NCBI RefSeq assembly: GCF_005280735.1
Contig: NZ_CP040078.1
Location: forward strand, 1,798,001-1,862,000
DNA from: Trinickia violacea
GTDB taxonomy: Bacteria > Pseudomonadota > Gammaproteobacteria > Burkholderiales > Burkholderiaceae
Direction: 5' to 3'
Length of the DNA stretch: 64,000 nt
Every line of letters starts with the position of its first letter. The stretch's first letter is position 1. The translations under genes and the position numbers were made by a program. The notes beneath the pieces are model-generated. The model made no database searches. It was not told where the DNA came from and saw only the letters and a list, made by a program, of their open reading frames with translations. Positions 7,944-16,764 of this stretch are shown here, piece after piece.

Positions 7944-10900
7944 GCCAAAAAGACCGCCTCGGTTCCGGTGGCCGGATCAATCGCGCGATCCCGCTCACGT
8001 TTACGTTCAACGGCAGGACCTATCAGGGCTATCAGGGAGATACGCTCGCGTCGGCGCTGCTCGCCAATGGCGTGCACTTCGTCGCGCGCAGTTGGAAATA
8101 TCACCGGCCGCGCGGCATCGTGACCGCAGGTGTCGAAGAGCCGAATGCCGTCGTGCAGCTCGAGCGCGGCGCGTACACGGTGCCGAATGCGCGCGCGACC
8201 GAAATCGAGCTCTATCAGGGGCTCGTCGCGACGAGCGTCAATGCCGAGCCGTCGATCGAGCACGACCGCATGGCCGTCAATCAGAAGATCGCGCGCTTCA
8301 TTCCGGCGGGCTTCTACTACAAGACGTTCATGTGGCCGCGCAAATGGTGGCCGAAGTACGAAGAGAAGATCCGCGAAGCCGCGGGCTTGGGCAAGGCGCC
8401 CGATACGCTCGACGCGGACCGCTACGACAGGTGCTACGCGCATTGCGACGTGCTCGTCGTCGGCGGCGGGCCGGCGGGACTGGCCGCTGCGCATGCGGCG
8501 GGCGCGGCGGGTGCGCGCGTGATCTTGGTCGACGATCAGCGCGAACTGGGCGGCAGCCTCTTGTCGTGCAAAGCGGAGATCGACGGCAAGCCGGGCCTGC
8601 AATGGGTCGAGAAGATCGAAGCGGCGCTCTCGCAGATGCCCGATGTGAAGATCCTCTCGCGCAGCACGGCGTTCGGTTATCAGGACCACAACCTCGTCAC
8701 CGTCGTGCAGCGCTTGACCGATCACCTGCCGGTGTCGATGCGCAAGGGCACGCGCGAGCTGATGTGGAAAGTGCGCGCAAAGCGTGTGATTCTCGCGACC
8801 GGCGCGCATGAGCGTCCGCTCGTGTTCGGTAACAACGACCTGCCGGGCGTCATGCTGGCGTCGGCGGTGTCGACGTATGTGCATCGCTTCGGCGTGCTGC
8901 CGGGGCGCGAAGCGGTCGTGTTCACGAACAACGACGACGGCTATCAATGCGCGCTCGATCTCAAGGCGTGCGGGGCGGCGGTGACCGTTGTCGATCCGCG
9001 GCCGCAGGGCAGCGGCACCTTGCCGAACGCGGCACGCAGACAAGGCGTGAAGGTGTTGAACGGCGCGGTGGTGACCGAGGCGCGCGGCAAGCTGCGCGTG
9101 GCGTCGGCAGAAGTGGCATCGTTTGCGGGCGGCAAGGTCGGCGCCAAGCAAACGAGCCTGCCGTGCGATCTGCTTGCGATGTCGGGCGGCTGGAGCCCTG
9201 TGTTGCACCTGTTCGCGCAATCGGGCGGCAAGGCGCATTGGAACGATCAGAAAGCGTGCTTCGTACCCGGCAAAGCGATGCAGGCGGAGTGCAGCGTCGG
9301 CGCGGCGGCGGGCGAGTTCAGTCTCGCGCGCGGCTTGCGCTTCGCAGTCGATGCGGGCGTCGAGGCGGCGAAGGCGGTCGGCTGCAAGTCCGAGCGTCCG
9401 GTGGCGCCGCGCGCCGCCGAGATCAACGAGAAGCCGTTGCTGCCGCTGTGGCTCGTCGGCAGCCGCGAGGCCGCGCCGCGCGGGCCGAAGCAGTTCGTCG
9501 ACTTCCAGAACGATGTGTCGGCGGCCGACATTCTGCTCGCCGCGCGCGAAGGCTTCGAATCGGTCGAGCACGTCAAGCGCTACACGGCGATGGGCTTCGG
9601 TACCGATCAAGGCAAGCTCGGCAACATCAACGGCATGGCGATTCTCGCGGAGGCGCTCGGCAAGACGATTCCCGAAACCGGCACGACGACGTTCCGCCCG
9701 AACTACACGCCCGTTTCGTTCGGCGCGTTCGCGGGACGTGAAGTCGGCGACTTCCTCGATCCGATCCGCAAGACCTGCATCCACGAATGGCACGCCGAGC
9801 ACGGCGCGATGTTCGAGGACGTCGGCAACTGGAAGCGGCCTTGGTACTACCCGAAAAACGGCGAGGACCTGCACGCGGCGGTGGCGCGCGAATGTCTGGC
9901 GGTGCGCAACGGCGTTGGCATTCTCGATGCGTCGACGCTCGGCAAGATCGACATCCAGGGCCCCGACGCCGCGCAACTGCTGAACTGGGTCTACACGAAC
10001 CCGTGGAGCAAGCTCGAAGTCGGCAAGTGCCGCTATGGGCTCATGCTCGACGAAAACGGCATGGTGTTCGACGACGGCGTGACGGTGCGCCTGGCCGATC
10101 AGCACTACCTGATGACGACGACCACGGGCGGCGCGGCACGCGTGCTCACATGGCTCGAACGCTGGCTGCAGACTGAGTGGCCGAACCTGAGAGTGCGTCT
10201 CGGGTCGGTGACCGACCATTGGGCGACGTTCGCGGTGGTCGGACCGAAGAGCCGCAAGGTGCTGCAGAAAGTGTGCGGCGATATCGACTTCGCGAACGAG
10301 GCATTCCCGTTCATGACGTATCGCGAAGGGACCGTCGCCGGCGTCGCGGCGCGCGTGATGCGCATCAGCTTCTCGGGCGAGCTGGCCTACGAGGTCAACG
10401 TGCCCGCGAACGTCGGCCGCACCGTGTGGGAAGCGCTGATGGCGGCGGGCGACGAGTTCGGCATCACGCCCTACGGCACGGAAACGATGCACGTGCTGCG
10501 CGCGGAGAAGGGCTACATCATCGTCGGCCAGGACACCGACGGTTCGATCACGCCGTTCGATCTCGGCATGGGCGGGCTCGTCGCGAAGTCGAAGGACTTC
10601 CTCGGCAGGCGCTCGCTCACGCGCTCGGATACGGCGAAGGAGGGGCGCAAGCAACTGGTCGGCCTGCTGACCGACGACGCTTCGTTCGTGTTGCCGGAAG
10701 GCGGCCAGATCGTCGCGAAGCCTCTCGTCAATCACCAGTTCGGCGATCTCGCGCCGATGATCGGCCACGTCACGTCGAGCTACTACAGCCCGATCCTCAA
10801 GCGCTCGATCGCGCTGGCCGTGGTGAAGGGCGGCTTGGGCAAGATGGGCGAGACGGTCACGATTCCGCTCGCGAACGGTAAGCAGGTCGCCGCGAAAATT

Positions 10901-10951
10901 TCGAGCCCGGTTTTCTACGACACCGAAGGAGTGCGTCAACATGTGGAATGA
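7940..10951 (+). CDS. soxA: Sarcosine oxidase subunit alpha
   Basis: At 1003 residues this is the normal family size. The N-terminal region (about residues 10-80) resembles a ferredoxin-like domain lacking cluster cysteines. An NAD-binding Rossmann motif (VLVVGGGPAGLAAAHAAG) follows at about residues 170-190. The last ~400 residues form an aminomethyltransferase (GcvT-like) domain, where the imine intermediate reacts with tetrahydrofolate. The start is the ATG inside the soxD ATGA overlap. The frame upstream of it is open but is soxD coding sequence in another frame. The 3' end overlaps soxG by 11 bases. Confidence 0.96.
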   Translation: MSQKDRLGSGGRINRAIPLTFTFNGRTYQGYQGDTLASALLANGVHFVARSWKYHRPRGIVTAGVEEPNAVVQLERGAYTVPNARATEIELYQGLVATSVNAEPSIEHDRMAVNQKIARFIPAGFYYKTFMWPRKWWPKYEEKIREAAGLGKAPDTLDADRYDRCYAHCDVLVVGGGPAGLAAAHAAGAAGARVILVDDQRELGGSLLSCKAEIDGKPGLQWVEKIEAALSQMPDVKILSRSTAFGYQDHNLVTVVQRLTDHLPVSMRKGTRELMWKVRAKRVILATGAHERPLVFGNNDLPGVMLASAVSTYVHRFGVLPGREAVVFTNNDDGYQCALDLKACGAAVTVVDPRPQGSGTLPNAARRQGVKVLNGAVVTEARGKLRVASAEVASFAGGKVGAKQTSLPCDLLAMSGGWSPVLHLFAQSGGKAHWNDQKACFVPGKAMQAECSVGAAAGEFSLARGLRFAVDAGVEAAKAVGCKSERPVAPRAAEINEKPLLPLWLVGSREAAPRGPKQFVDFQNDVSAADILLAAREGFESVEHVKRYTAMGFGTDQGKLGNINGMAILAEALGKTIPETGTTTFRPNYTPVSFGAFAGREVGDFLDPIRKTCIHEWHAEHGAMFEDVGNWKRPWYYPKNGEDLHAAVARECLAVRNGVGILDASTLGKIDIQGPDAAQLLNWVYTNPWSKLEVGKCRYGLMLDENGMVFDDGVTVRLADQHYLMTTTTGGAARVLTWLERWLQTEWPNLRVRLGSVTDHWATFAVVGPKSRKVLQKVCGDIDFANEAFPFMTYREGTVAGVAARVMRISFSGELAYEVNVPANVGRTVWEALMAAGDEFGITPYGTETMHVLRAEKGYIIVGQDTDGSITPFDLGMGGLVAKSKDFLGRRSLTRSDTAKEGRKQLVGLLTDDASFVLPEGGQIVAKPLVNHQFGDLAPMIGHVTSSYYSPILKRSIALAVVKGGLGKMGETVTIPLANGKQVAAKISSPVFYDTEGVRQHVE

Positions 10952-11570
10952 AGGTAGGGGCAATGCTTCGGCCGTCGTGGAGCGCGGCGTGCGTTACGAA
11001 TCGCCGTTCATCGGTGTGCAGGATCTGATGCAGGCGCATCAAGCGGAGGCGTCGAAGCAGTTCCGCTTGAACGAGCGGCCGTTTCTCGAACTCGTCAATG
11101 TGCGCGGCGATCTCGCCGATCCCGCGTTCGTCGGCGCGGCGGAGAGCGTGCTCGGCTGCAAGCCGCCTGCGAAGGCGAACACGGTCGCGCAGGGCAACGG
11201 CTGCGACGTGCTGTGGCTCGGCCCCGACGAGTGGCTCGTGCGCTCGCTCGAGGCGCGCGCCGCGACGCTCGAGACGAAGCTGCGCGTTGCTTTCGAAGGC
11301 GCCTATGCGGCAGCCGTCGATGTCGGCAGCGGCTATACGGTGGTCGAAGTGAGCGGCGAGCGTGTGCGCGACGTGCTCTCGCGCGGATGTCCGCTCGACT
11401 TGCATCCGCTCATGTTGGCACGCGGGCAGTGCGCGCAAAGCCATTTCTTCAAGGCGTCGATCGTGCTGATCCCCACTGGAAACAACGCGTTCGAGATCGT
11501 CGTGCGACGCAGCTTCGCCGACTATTTCTGCCGCATCCTGCTCGACGCCGCCGCGCCGCTGATGTCGTGA
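10941..11570 (+). CDS. soxG: Sarcosine oxidase subunit gamma
   Basis: This 209-residue protein has the gamma-subunit pattern: an ESPF start segment, a LWLGPDEWLV motif near residue 95, and a C-terminal region resembling the GcvT/YgfZ fold (RSFADYFCRILLDAA). It completes the heterotetrameric oxidase. Its start lies within the end of soxA and its stop overlaps the next gene's GTG start, so soxD through folB are read as one coupled string. Confidence 0.94.
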   Translation: MWNEGRGNASAVVERGVRYESPFIGVQDLMQAHQAEASKQFRLNERPFLELVNVRGDLADPAFVGAAESVLGCKPPAKANTVAQGNGCDVLWLGPDEWLVRSLEARAATLETKLRVAFEGAYAAAVDVGSGYTVVEVSGERVRDVLSRGCPLDLHPLMLARGQCAQSHFFKASIVLIPTGNNAFEIVVRRSFADYFCRILLDAAAPLMS

Positions 11571-12067
11571 AACCGCGCGAACCATTTGTGCCGCTCGCCG
11601 AGCGGCCGCTCCTGGATCGGGCGTCGCCGCTCGCACACGATGAACAGGCGCCGCGCCGCGGGCGCGGCTGGCGCGTGTTTATCGACGAACTGGTCGTGCC
11701 CACGCGCATCGGCATTCACCCGCATGAGCACGCGGCGCCGCAGCCCATCGTGATCGACGCGAGCTTGACGTATCGTTGCGTGCCGTCCGAGACCGGCGGG
11801 TGGATCGACTACGAGCGCTATTGCGAGCGCATCGCCGCGTTTCTCGCGGCGAAGCCGCATACGCGCTTGCTGGAGATGCTGGCCGTCGAGATGGCGCTGC
11901 TGTCGTTCCGCGAATGGCCGGCGCTCGATGCGCTGACGCTCGCGTTGCACAAGCCGAAGATTCGTCCGGGCACGAAGCGCATCGGTGTCGAGCTCGAATG
12001 GACGCGTGCCGACTACGACGCATGGTCTCGCGCGCAGATCGCCGCCGACGCCATGGCGGCGACCTGA
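11567..12067 (+). CDS. folB: Dihydroneopterin aldolase family protein (FolB-like)
   Basis: This 166-residue protein has a FolB/tunnelling-fold core from about residue 40 (VFIDELVVPTRIGIHPHE, later TRLLEMLAVEMALLSF and KPKIRPGTKRIGVELEW). The start is GTG within a four-base GTGA overlap with soxG; no ATG fits, and the ~40 N-terminal residues are longer than in canonical FolB (about 120 residues). Because the sarcosine oxidase reaction consumes tetrahydrofolate, a FolB paralogue in the same operon may support folate supply or handle a formaldehyde-derived pterin. That role is inference from position. The housekeeping folate aldolase is presumably elsewhere. Confidence 0.82.
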   Translation: MKPREPFVPLAERPLLDRASPLAHDEQAPRRGRGWRVFIDELVVPTRIGIHPHEHAAPQPIVIDASLTYRCVPSETGGWIDYERYCERIAAFLAAKPHTRLLEMLAVEMALLSFREWPALDALTLALHKPKIRPGTKRIGVELEWTRADYDAWSRAQIAADAMAAT

Positions 12068-12088
12068 CTCCGGCACGCGTGTGTTGCG

Positions 12089-12463
12089 ATGGCGCGCGCC
12101 CACATATCTCACTTGGTGAAGCTCGCGTATGAATCACGCGATCCGGCGGCTGCGCTCGCGCTGCTCGATCGCAGCATCGAGCTTGGCCACCGGCGTATTG
12201 CGCTCATCCGCTATTTGCAGGCGCAGTTCGTCGCGGCGCCGCTGGAAGCGCGGCATCACGCCTATGTTCACGAAGTCGCCGCAAGGATGAGCGCGGAAAC
12301 GCTCGGCCGCGTAGCCGCCGAGGCAAGATCGCGATCGCTGTCGCGTCAGCCGTCAGCTCACGCGGCGGGGCACGGCGGCGGTGCCGTCGCCGCCTTCCAA
12401 CACGCGGGCACGGACGAGCGGCCGGATCTTGACGATGCCGGTGGTCAGCGCCGTTCTGGCTAG
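12089..12463 (+). CDS. Hypothetical protein, 124 residues
   Basis: I do not recognise this reading frame. Residues 1-80 look like a real alpha-helical protein (a DPAAALALLDRSIELGHRR helix resembling a TPR-like repeat), with codon use like the neighbours. From about residue 84 the composition changes to low-complexity Gly/Ala/Arg, which suggests the true C-terminus is not conserved or the frame is decaying. It lies 21 bp downstream of folB and could be the last gene of the sox operon. The opposite strand also carries a short open stretch with coding-like codons (12357-12462). Confidence 0.4.
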   Translation: MARAHISHLVKLAYESRDPAAALALLDRSIELGHRRIALIRYLQAQFVAAPLEARHHAYVHEVAARMSAETLGRVAAEARSRSLSRQPSAHAAGHGGGAVAAFQHAGTDERPDLDDAGGQRRSG

Positions 12464-12534
12464 CACGATTGCGCACGCGAGCGCTATTCTGTCGCCTTGC
12501 CAGCAACGCCTCGCCTCGCAACCCAGGAGCCACC

Positions 12535-13524
12535 ATGCAATACAGGAAATTCGGCCATACCGGCCTGACGGTGTCGAATTTGTGCCTCGGCACGATGACG
12601 TTCGGCCTGCAGATCGACGAAGCCATGTCGACGCAAATTCTCGACAAAGCGACCGACGCCGGCGTGAATTTCATCGACACGGCCAACTCGTATCCGCTTG
12701 GCGGCGGCGCACAAATGGCGGGACGGACCGAGGAGATCATCGGCCGCTGGCTGAAAGGCAAGCGTCAACGCTTCATCGTGGCGACGAAGGCCGTCAGCCA
12801 AGTCGGGCCCGCGCCGTGGGACAAGGGCGCCTCGCGCAAGCATCTGCTCGATGCGATCGACGCGTCGCTCGAGCGCCTCGGCACCGACTACGTCGATCTC
12901 TACCAACTCCATTACGACGACCGCGACACGCCGCTCGACGAAACGCTCGACGCCCTCGATACGATCGTGCGCTCGGGCCGCGTGCGCTATATCGGCGTGT
13001 CGAATTTTCTGGCGTACCGGCTCGCGAAGGCGCTCGGACGCGCCGATCTGCGCGGGCTCGCGCGGTTTGTTTCCGTGCAGCCGCGCTACAACTTGCTGTT
13101 CAGACAAATCGAACGCGAGCTGCTGCCGTTGGCCGAAGAGGAGCACCTCGCCGTGATTCCGTACAACCCGCTCGCGGGCGGCCTTCTGACCGGCAAGCAC
13201 AAGGGCGATGCGCCGCCGCCCGAGGGGCGCTTCACGGGCGGCAAGTCGGGCGCGATGTACCAGGAGCGCTACTGGCACGAACGCGAGTTCACGACGATCG
13301 AAGCGCTGAAGAAGGTCGTGGACGAAGCGGGCGTCGCGCTTTCCACGGCGTCGATTGCGTGGGTGCTGGCGAATCCGGCCGTGACGTCGGCGATCATCGG
13401 CGCGAGCCGCCCGGAGCAATTGACCGCCACGCTCGCGGCCGCGGATATGACCCTCGATGCCGGCTTGAAGGCGAAGCTCGACGAGCTCACGCATGAATAC
13501 CGTTGGGGTGACGCGCAGCGTTGA
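12535..13524 (+). CDS. Aldo/keto reductase (YajO/Kv-beta-like group)
   Basis: This 329-residue protein has a full aldo/keto reductase barrel. The start FGHTGLTVSNLCLGTMTFG, the catalytic-site segments FIDTANSYPLGGG (Asp, Tyr) and FIVATKAV (Lys), a LYQLHYDD histidine, and the C-terminal NADPH-binding IIGASRPEQ are all present. It should reduce small aldehydes or ketones with NADPH. AGGAG at 12524-12528 fixes the ATG at 12535. The substrate is unknown. It stands alone between the sox operon and the HPPD-like gene, and 165 bp of non-coding DNA follow it. Confidence 0.9.
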   Translation: MQYRKFGHTGLTVSNLCLGTMTFGLQIDEAMSTQILDKATDAGVNFIDTANSYPLGGGAQMAGRTEEIIGRWLKGKRQRFIVATKAVSQVGPAPWDKGASRKHLLDAIDASLERLGTDYVDLYQLHYDDRDTPLDETLDALDTIVRSGRVRYIGVSNFLAYRLAKALGRADLRGLARFVSVQPRYNLLFRQIERELLPLAEEEHLAVIPYNPLAGGLLTGKHKGDAPPPEGRFTGGKSGAMYQERYWHEREFTTIEALKKVVDEAGVALSTASIAWVLANPAVTSAIIGASRPEQLTATLAAADMTLDAGLKAKLDELTHEYRWGDAQR

Positions 13525-13646
13525 ATGCTGCGCCAAACGCAAGCGACGCTGACGACTTGTGGCCCCCATCGGAGCGAAAAGGCAGCTCTCAGGGATACGC
13601 CTAGGGTGCGCAATTTGAACGAGTTGGTTAAAATTGAGGCCACCGA

Positions 13647-13664
13647 TACCGTACCGGTAAGGTA
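13647..13664. promoter_or_regulatory. Near-perfect 18-bp palindrome upstream of the HPPD-like gene
   Basis: TACCGTACC followed by GGTAAGGTA forms an 18-bp palindrome with one mismatch per half-site. It lies 25 bp before the start codon of the dioxygenase gene and just ahead of its GGAG ribosome-binding site. Its size and place fit a repressor operator. No regulator gene lies next to it, so the cognate protein is unknown. Confidence 0.45.
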
Positions 13665-13689
13665 AGACTTGCCTTTCCCTGGAGACTGA

Positions 13690-14802
13690 ATGCCCGGCGA
13701 TCCCACCCCTTCCAGCGAAGCGACATCCGGCACGAATCCGCTCGGCATGGCCGGGCTGGAGTTCGTCGAATTTGCGGCGCCTGCGCCGGAAGCTGTCGCA
13801 AAGCGCTTCGAGCAGCTCGGCTTCAAAGCGATCGCGCGGCACGTCAGCAAGGACGTCACGCTCTATCGGCAAGGGCAGATGAATTTCCTCATCAACGCGG
13901 AGCGGGACTCGTTCGCCGGGCGCTTCGCGGAGGAATACGGCATGGGGGTGTGCGCAATCGGCATCCGCGTGGACAACGCGCGGCGCGCGTTCGAGCGTGC
14001 GCTCAAGCTGGGCGCCTGGGCATTCGAAGGTGAGCGGGTCGGAGTCGGCGAATTGCGGATTCCAGCCATTCAGGGAATCGGCGCGTCGCATCTGTACTTC
14101 GTCGACCGCTGGCGCGGACGCGGCGGTCAGCGCGGAGGGGTGGGCGACATCTCGATCTTCGACATCGATTTCCGGCCGCTCGACATCGCGACGGCCCATA
14201 CCGACCTCGACTATGCAGGCACGGGGCTGCAGCAGGTCGATCACTTCACGCAAACGGTCGGCCAGGGCCGCACGCAGGAATGGCTCGACTTTTATCATGA
14301 CCTCCTGCATTTCCGCGAGATTCATGAAATCGATCCGAGTTGCCATCTCTCCGATGACTCGCGTGTCATGGTGTCGCCGTGCGGCGCGCTGCGCATCCCC
14401 GTCTACGAAGAGGGCGCGCCGCGCACCGAGCTGATGCATGCCTACCTGCCGGGCCATCCGGGCGAGGGCGTGCAGCACATCGCGCTCGCTACCGGCGACA
14501 TCCTCGCTTGCGTCGATGCGCTGCGGGCCAACGGCGTCGAGCTGATCGAGCCGCCCTCGCGCTATTACGACGAAGTCGACGCGCGTCTGCCGGGGCATGG
14601 CGTGGACCTGGATGCATTGCGCCGCCGCGCGGTGCTGATCGACGGCGAGATCGGCGACGATGGCGCGCCGAAGCTGTTTTTCCAGACCTTCGTGAAGCCG
14701 CATCCCGACGAGATCGTCATCGAGATCGTGCAGCGGCAAGGACATCAAGGATTCGGAGCCGGCAATCTCGCCGCGCTCGCCCGCGCGCGTCAAGCAGGCT
14801 GA
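13690..14802 (+). CDS. 4-hydroxyphenylpyruvate dioxygenase-like protein
   Basis: This 370-residue protein has two VOC (glyoxalase/dioxygenase) domains. The C-terminal one carries the expected Fe(II) triad: His in QQVDHFTQ (about residue 182), His in GVQHIAL (about residue 263) and Glu in EIVIEIVQR (about residue 345). HPPD converts 4-hydroxyphenylpyruvate to homogentisate in tyrosine breakdown. No homogentisate dioxygenase or other tyrosine gene is nearby, so this may be a second HPPD or a related alpha-keto acid dioxygenase. GGAG precedes the ATG. An 18-bp palindrome lies just upstream. Confidence 0.8.
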   Translation: MPGDPTPSSEATSGTNPLGMAGLEFVEFAAPAPEAVAKRFEQLGFKAIARHVSKDVTLYRQGQMNFLINAERDSFAGRFAEEYGMGVCAIGIRVDNARRAFERALKLGAWAFEGERVGVGELRIPAIQGIGASHLYFVDRWRGRGGQRGGVGDISIFDIDFRPLDIATAHTDLDYAGTGLQQVDHFTQTVGQGRTQEWLDFYHDLLHFREIHEIDPSCHLSDDSRVMVSPCGALRIPVYEEGAPRTELMHAYLPGHPGEGVQHIALATGDILACVDALRANGVELIEPPSRYYDEVDARLPGHGVDLDALRRRAVLIDGEIGDDGAPKLFFQTFVKPHPDEIVIEIVQRQGHQGFGAGNLAALARARQAG

Positions 14803-14868
14803 CGCGCGCCGCAACGGGCCACCGCCGCGCAAGCCAGTCGACAACACGACGCGGCGAACAGCCCCGCC

Positions 14869-16404
14869 TCAGCGCAACCGGAACACCGATGCCGCCGATT
14901 GCAGCCGTCCCGCCTGTTCGTCGAGCGAGGCCGCGGCTGCAGCGGCTTGCTCGACAAGCGCGGCGTTCTGCTGCGTCACCTCGTCCATTTGCGCCACGGC
15001 CCGGCTGATCTGATCGATGCCCGTGCTTTGCTCGTCGGAGGCCACGTTGATTTCCTCCATGATAGTCGCGACCTGGCGGATGACGGATTCCATGTTCGTC
15101 ATGCGTTCGCCCGCCACCTCCACGAGCCGGCTGCCGTTACCCACCTTGGCGACGGACGCCTGAATCAGCTCCTTGATGTCCTTGGCCGCGGTGGCGCTGC
15201 GCTGCGCGAGCGAGCGGACCTCGGATGCCACGACGGAAAATCCGCGGCCTTCCTCGCCGGCCCGCGCGGCTTCCACGGCAGCATTCAACGCGAGAATGTT
15301 GGTCTGGAACGCGATGCTGCTGATGATCGACGTGATATCGGAGATTTTTCCGGACGCTTCGGTAATCTCCCGCATCGTCAAGATCACTTCCTGCACGGCT
15401 TCGCGGCCGCGCTCGGTGGCCTCGGTCGCCGACACGGCAAGATCGTTCGCTTGCCGCGCGTGTTGCGCGTTGCGCCTCACCGTCGCCGTGAGCTGCTCCA
15501 TGCTCGCCGCGGTTTCCTGCAGCGATGCCGCCTGTTCCTCGGTGCGCTGCGAGAGATCGAGATTGCCCTGAGCGATTTCCCCCGAGCCGTGCGCGATCGA
15601 GTGGCTGGTCGACTGGATCTCGGCGATCATCGCGGCAAGGCGCGCCTTCATCTCGTCGAGCGCGGCGAGCAGGCTGCCTGGCTTGACGCCCGCCGCGTCG
15701 AGATGCACGTTGAGGTTGCCGTCGGCGATTTCGGTGGCGATCCGCACGGCGTATGCGGGCTCGCCGCCAAGCTGGCGCTTGACGCTGCGCAGCACCGCCC
15801 AGGCGATTGCGGCGACGGCCGATACGATGGCGGCGGTGATCGCGCCAAGCACGATGGCGAGCCTGTGGAACGCCTCGTCGATATCGTCATAGAAAAAGCC
15901 TGTGCCGATCCACCAATCCCAATCCGGAATCGCGACGACGCCTTGCAGCTTCGGCTCAGGCATCGCCTCGGGGCTGCGTTTGATCAGGACGTCGACCAGC
16001 GCAAAGTGGGATTGCGCCATCCCGGCGCGGTAGGCTTCGCTGTCGGTCAGGCCGCTCGTCGTCCGGTTTCCTTTTGCCTTGGTGCCGATGAACTTCGCGT
16101 TGGGATGCACGAGGTTGATGCCGTCGGAAGTCGTGACCCAGAAGTAGCTTTTGGTATTCGCGTTCAGCTGCGAGAGCGCGGTTTTGGCCTGCTGCTGCGC
16201 CTGCTCGCGTGTCAGCGTTCCGCTCTCCTGCAGGGCGCGATACGAATTGACGAGATGCTCGGCCTTGGTCAGAAGCGTGACGATCTGCTCGCGCCGGCTG
16301 TCGATCAGCGTGTCGCGCAGGGTATGCAACGCCACGGCGGCGAGCGACAGAACGCCGAGCAGCGCTGCAATCACGAGCACCAGCAATTGTTTGGAGAGCT
16401 TCAT
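14869..16404 (-). CDS. Methyl-accepting chemotaxis protein with a single Cache sensor domain
   Basis: This 511-residue chemoreceptor has a first membrane helix at about residues 7-26. A periplasmic sCache_2 domain follows at about 30-180 (it contains SYFWVTTSDGINLVHP and DWDWWIGTGFFYDD), then a second membrane helix at about 185-207. A HAMP-like linker and a cytoplasmic signalling domain complete it. The signalling hairpin tip NILALNAAVEAARAGEEGRG is intact. There is no C-terminal NWETF-type methyltransferase tether. sCache_2 receptors commonly sense small carboxylates; the ligand here is unknown. It is monocistronic and divergent from the porin. Confidence 0.93.
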   Translation of the reverse strand: MKLSKQLLVLVIAALLGVLSLAAVALHTLRDTLIDSRREQIVTLLTKAEHLVNSYRALQESGTLTREQAQQQAKTALSQLNANTKSYFWVTTSDGINLVHPNAKFIGTKAKGNRTTSGLTDSEAYRAGMAQSHFALVDVLIKRSPEAMPEPKLQGVVAIPDWDWWIGTGFFYDDIDEAFHRLAIVLGAITAAIVSAVAAIAWAVLRSVKRQLGGEPAYAVRIATEIADGNLNVHLDAAGVKPGSLLAALDEMKARLAAMIAEIQSTSHSIAHGSGEIAQGNLDLSQRTEEQAASLQETAASMEQLTATVRRNAQHARQANDLAVSATEATERGREAVQEVILTMREITEASGKISDITSIISSIAFQTNILALNAAVEAARAGEEGRGFSVVASEVRSLAQRSATAAKDIKELIQASVAKVGNGSRLVEVAGERMTNMESVIRQVATIMEEINVASDEQSTGIDQISRAVAQMDEVTQQNAALVEQAAAAAASLDEQAGRLQSAASVFRLR

Positions 16405-16764
16405 GGGAAATCCAAAAAGTTAACTACTTGGTGCATATATCGACCCCGGGCAGAGGGGTCTTGAGGTCGTTTTGTTGCCGGCAGTCCACATGCGTCGTCG
16501 GGGCAAACCCGAAAAACGTGCGCTAATCGCGCAAAATGTTCGATCATCGATCAGGTCGGTTCGCGACTGCATTGCCGCACCCGCTGCGCATCCCTATCCT
16601 TGACTCACCGTTTGGTACATTTAACGGATCTTCCCAAGCGGCTGGCCGGGCAAGCTCGCAAAGCCGCGCTGGTTCCACAGTACTTCGCACAGCAAACCTG
16701 TTCGGGGCGCGATCGCCCCGCGCAGCGGACGAGTTGTGCCCATTAAAACGATGAAGGATTGGAG
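16405..16764. other. Divergent intergenic region between chemoreceptor and porin
   Basis: This is 360 bp without a gene. It must hold the promoters of both the chemoreceptor (minus strand) and the porin (plus strand). A TTGACT hexamer near 16600 could be a -35 element for the porin, but no convincing -10 lies 16-18 bp after it. I see no repeat or RNA structure that I would call. Confidence 0.4.

Noticed and set aside
7856..10963. Open frame of 1035 codons on the minus strand opposite soxA
   Set aside because: It mirrors soxA exactly, has an Arg/His/Ala-rich composition typical of antisense frames in GC-rich DNA, and shows no protein motif.
12484..14847. 787-codon minus-strand frame spanning the aldo/keto reductase and HPPD-like genes
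   Set aside because: It crosses two well-supported plus-strand genes and their intergenic operator; no recognisable protein features.
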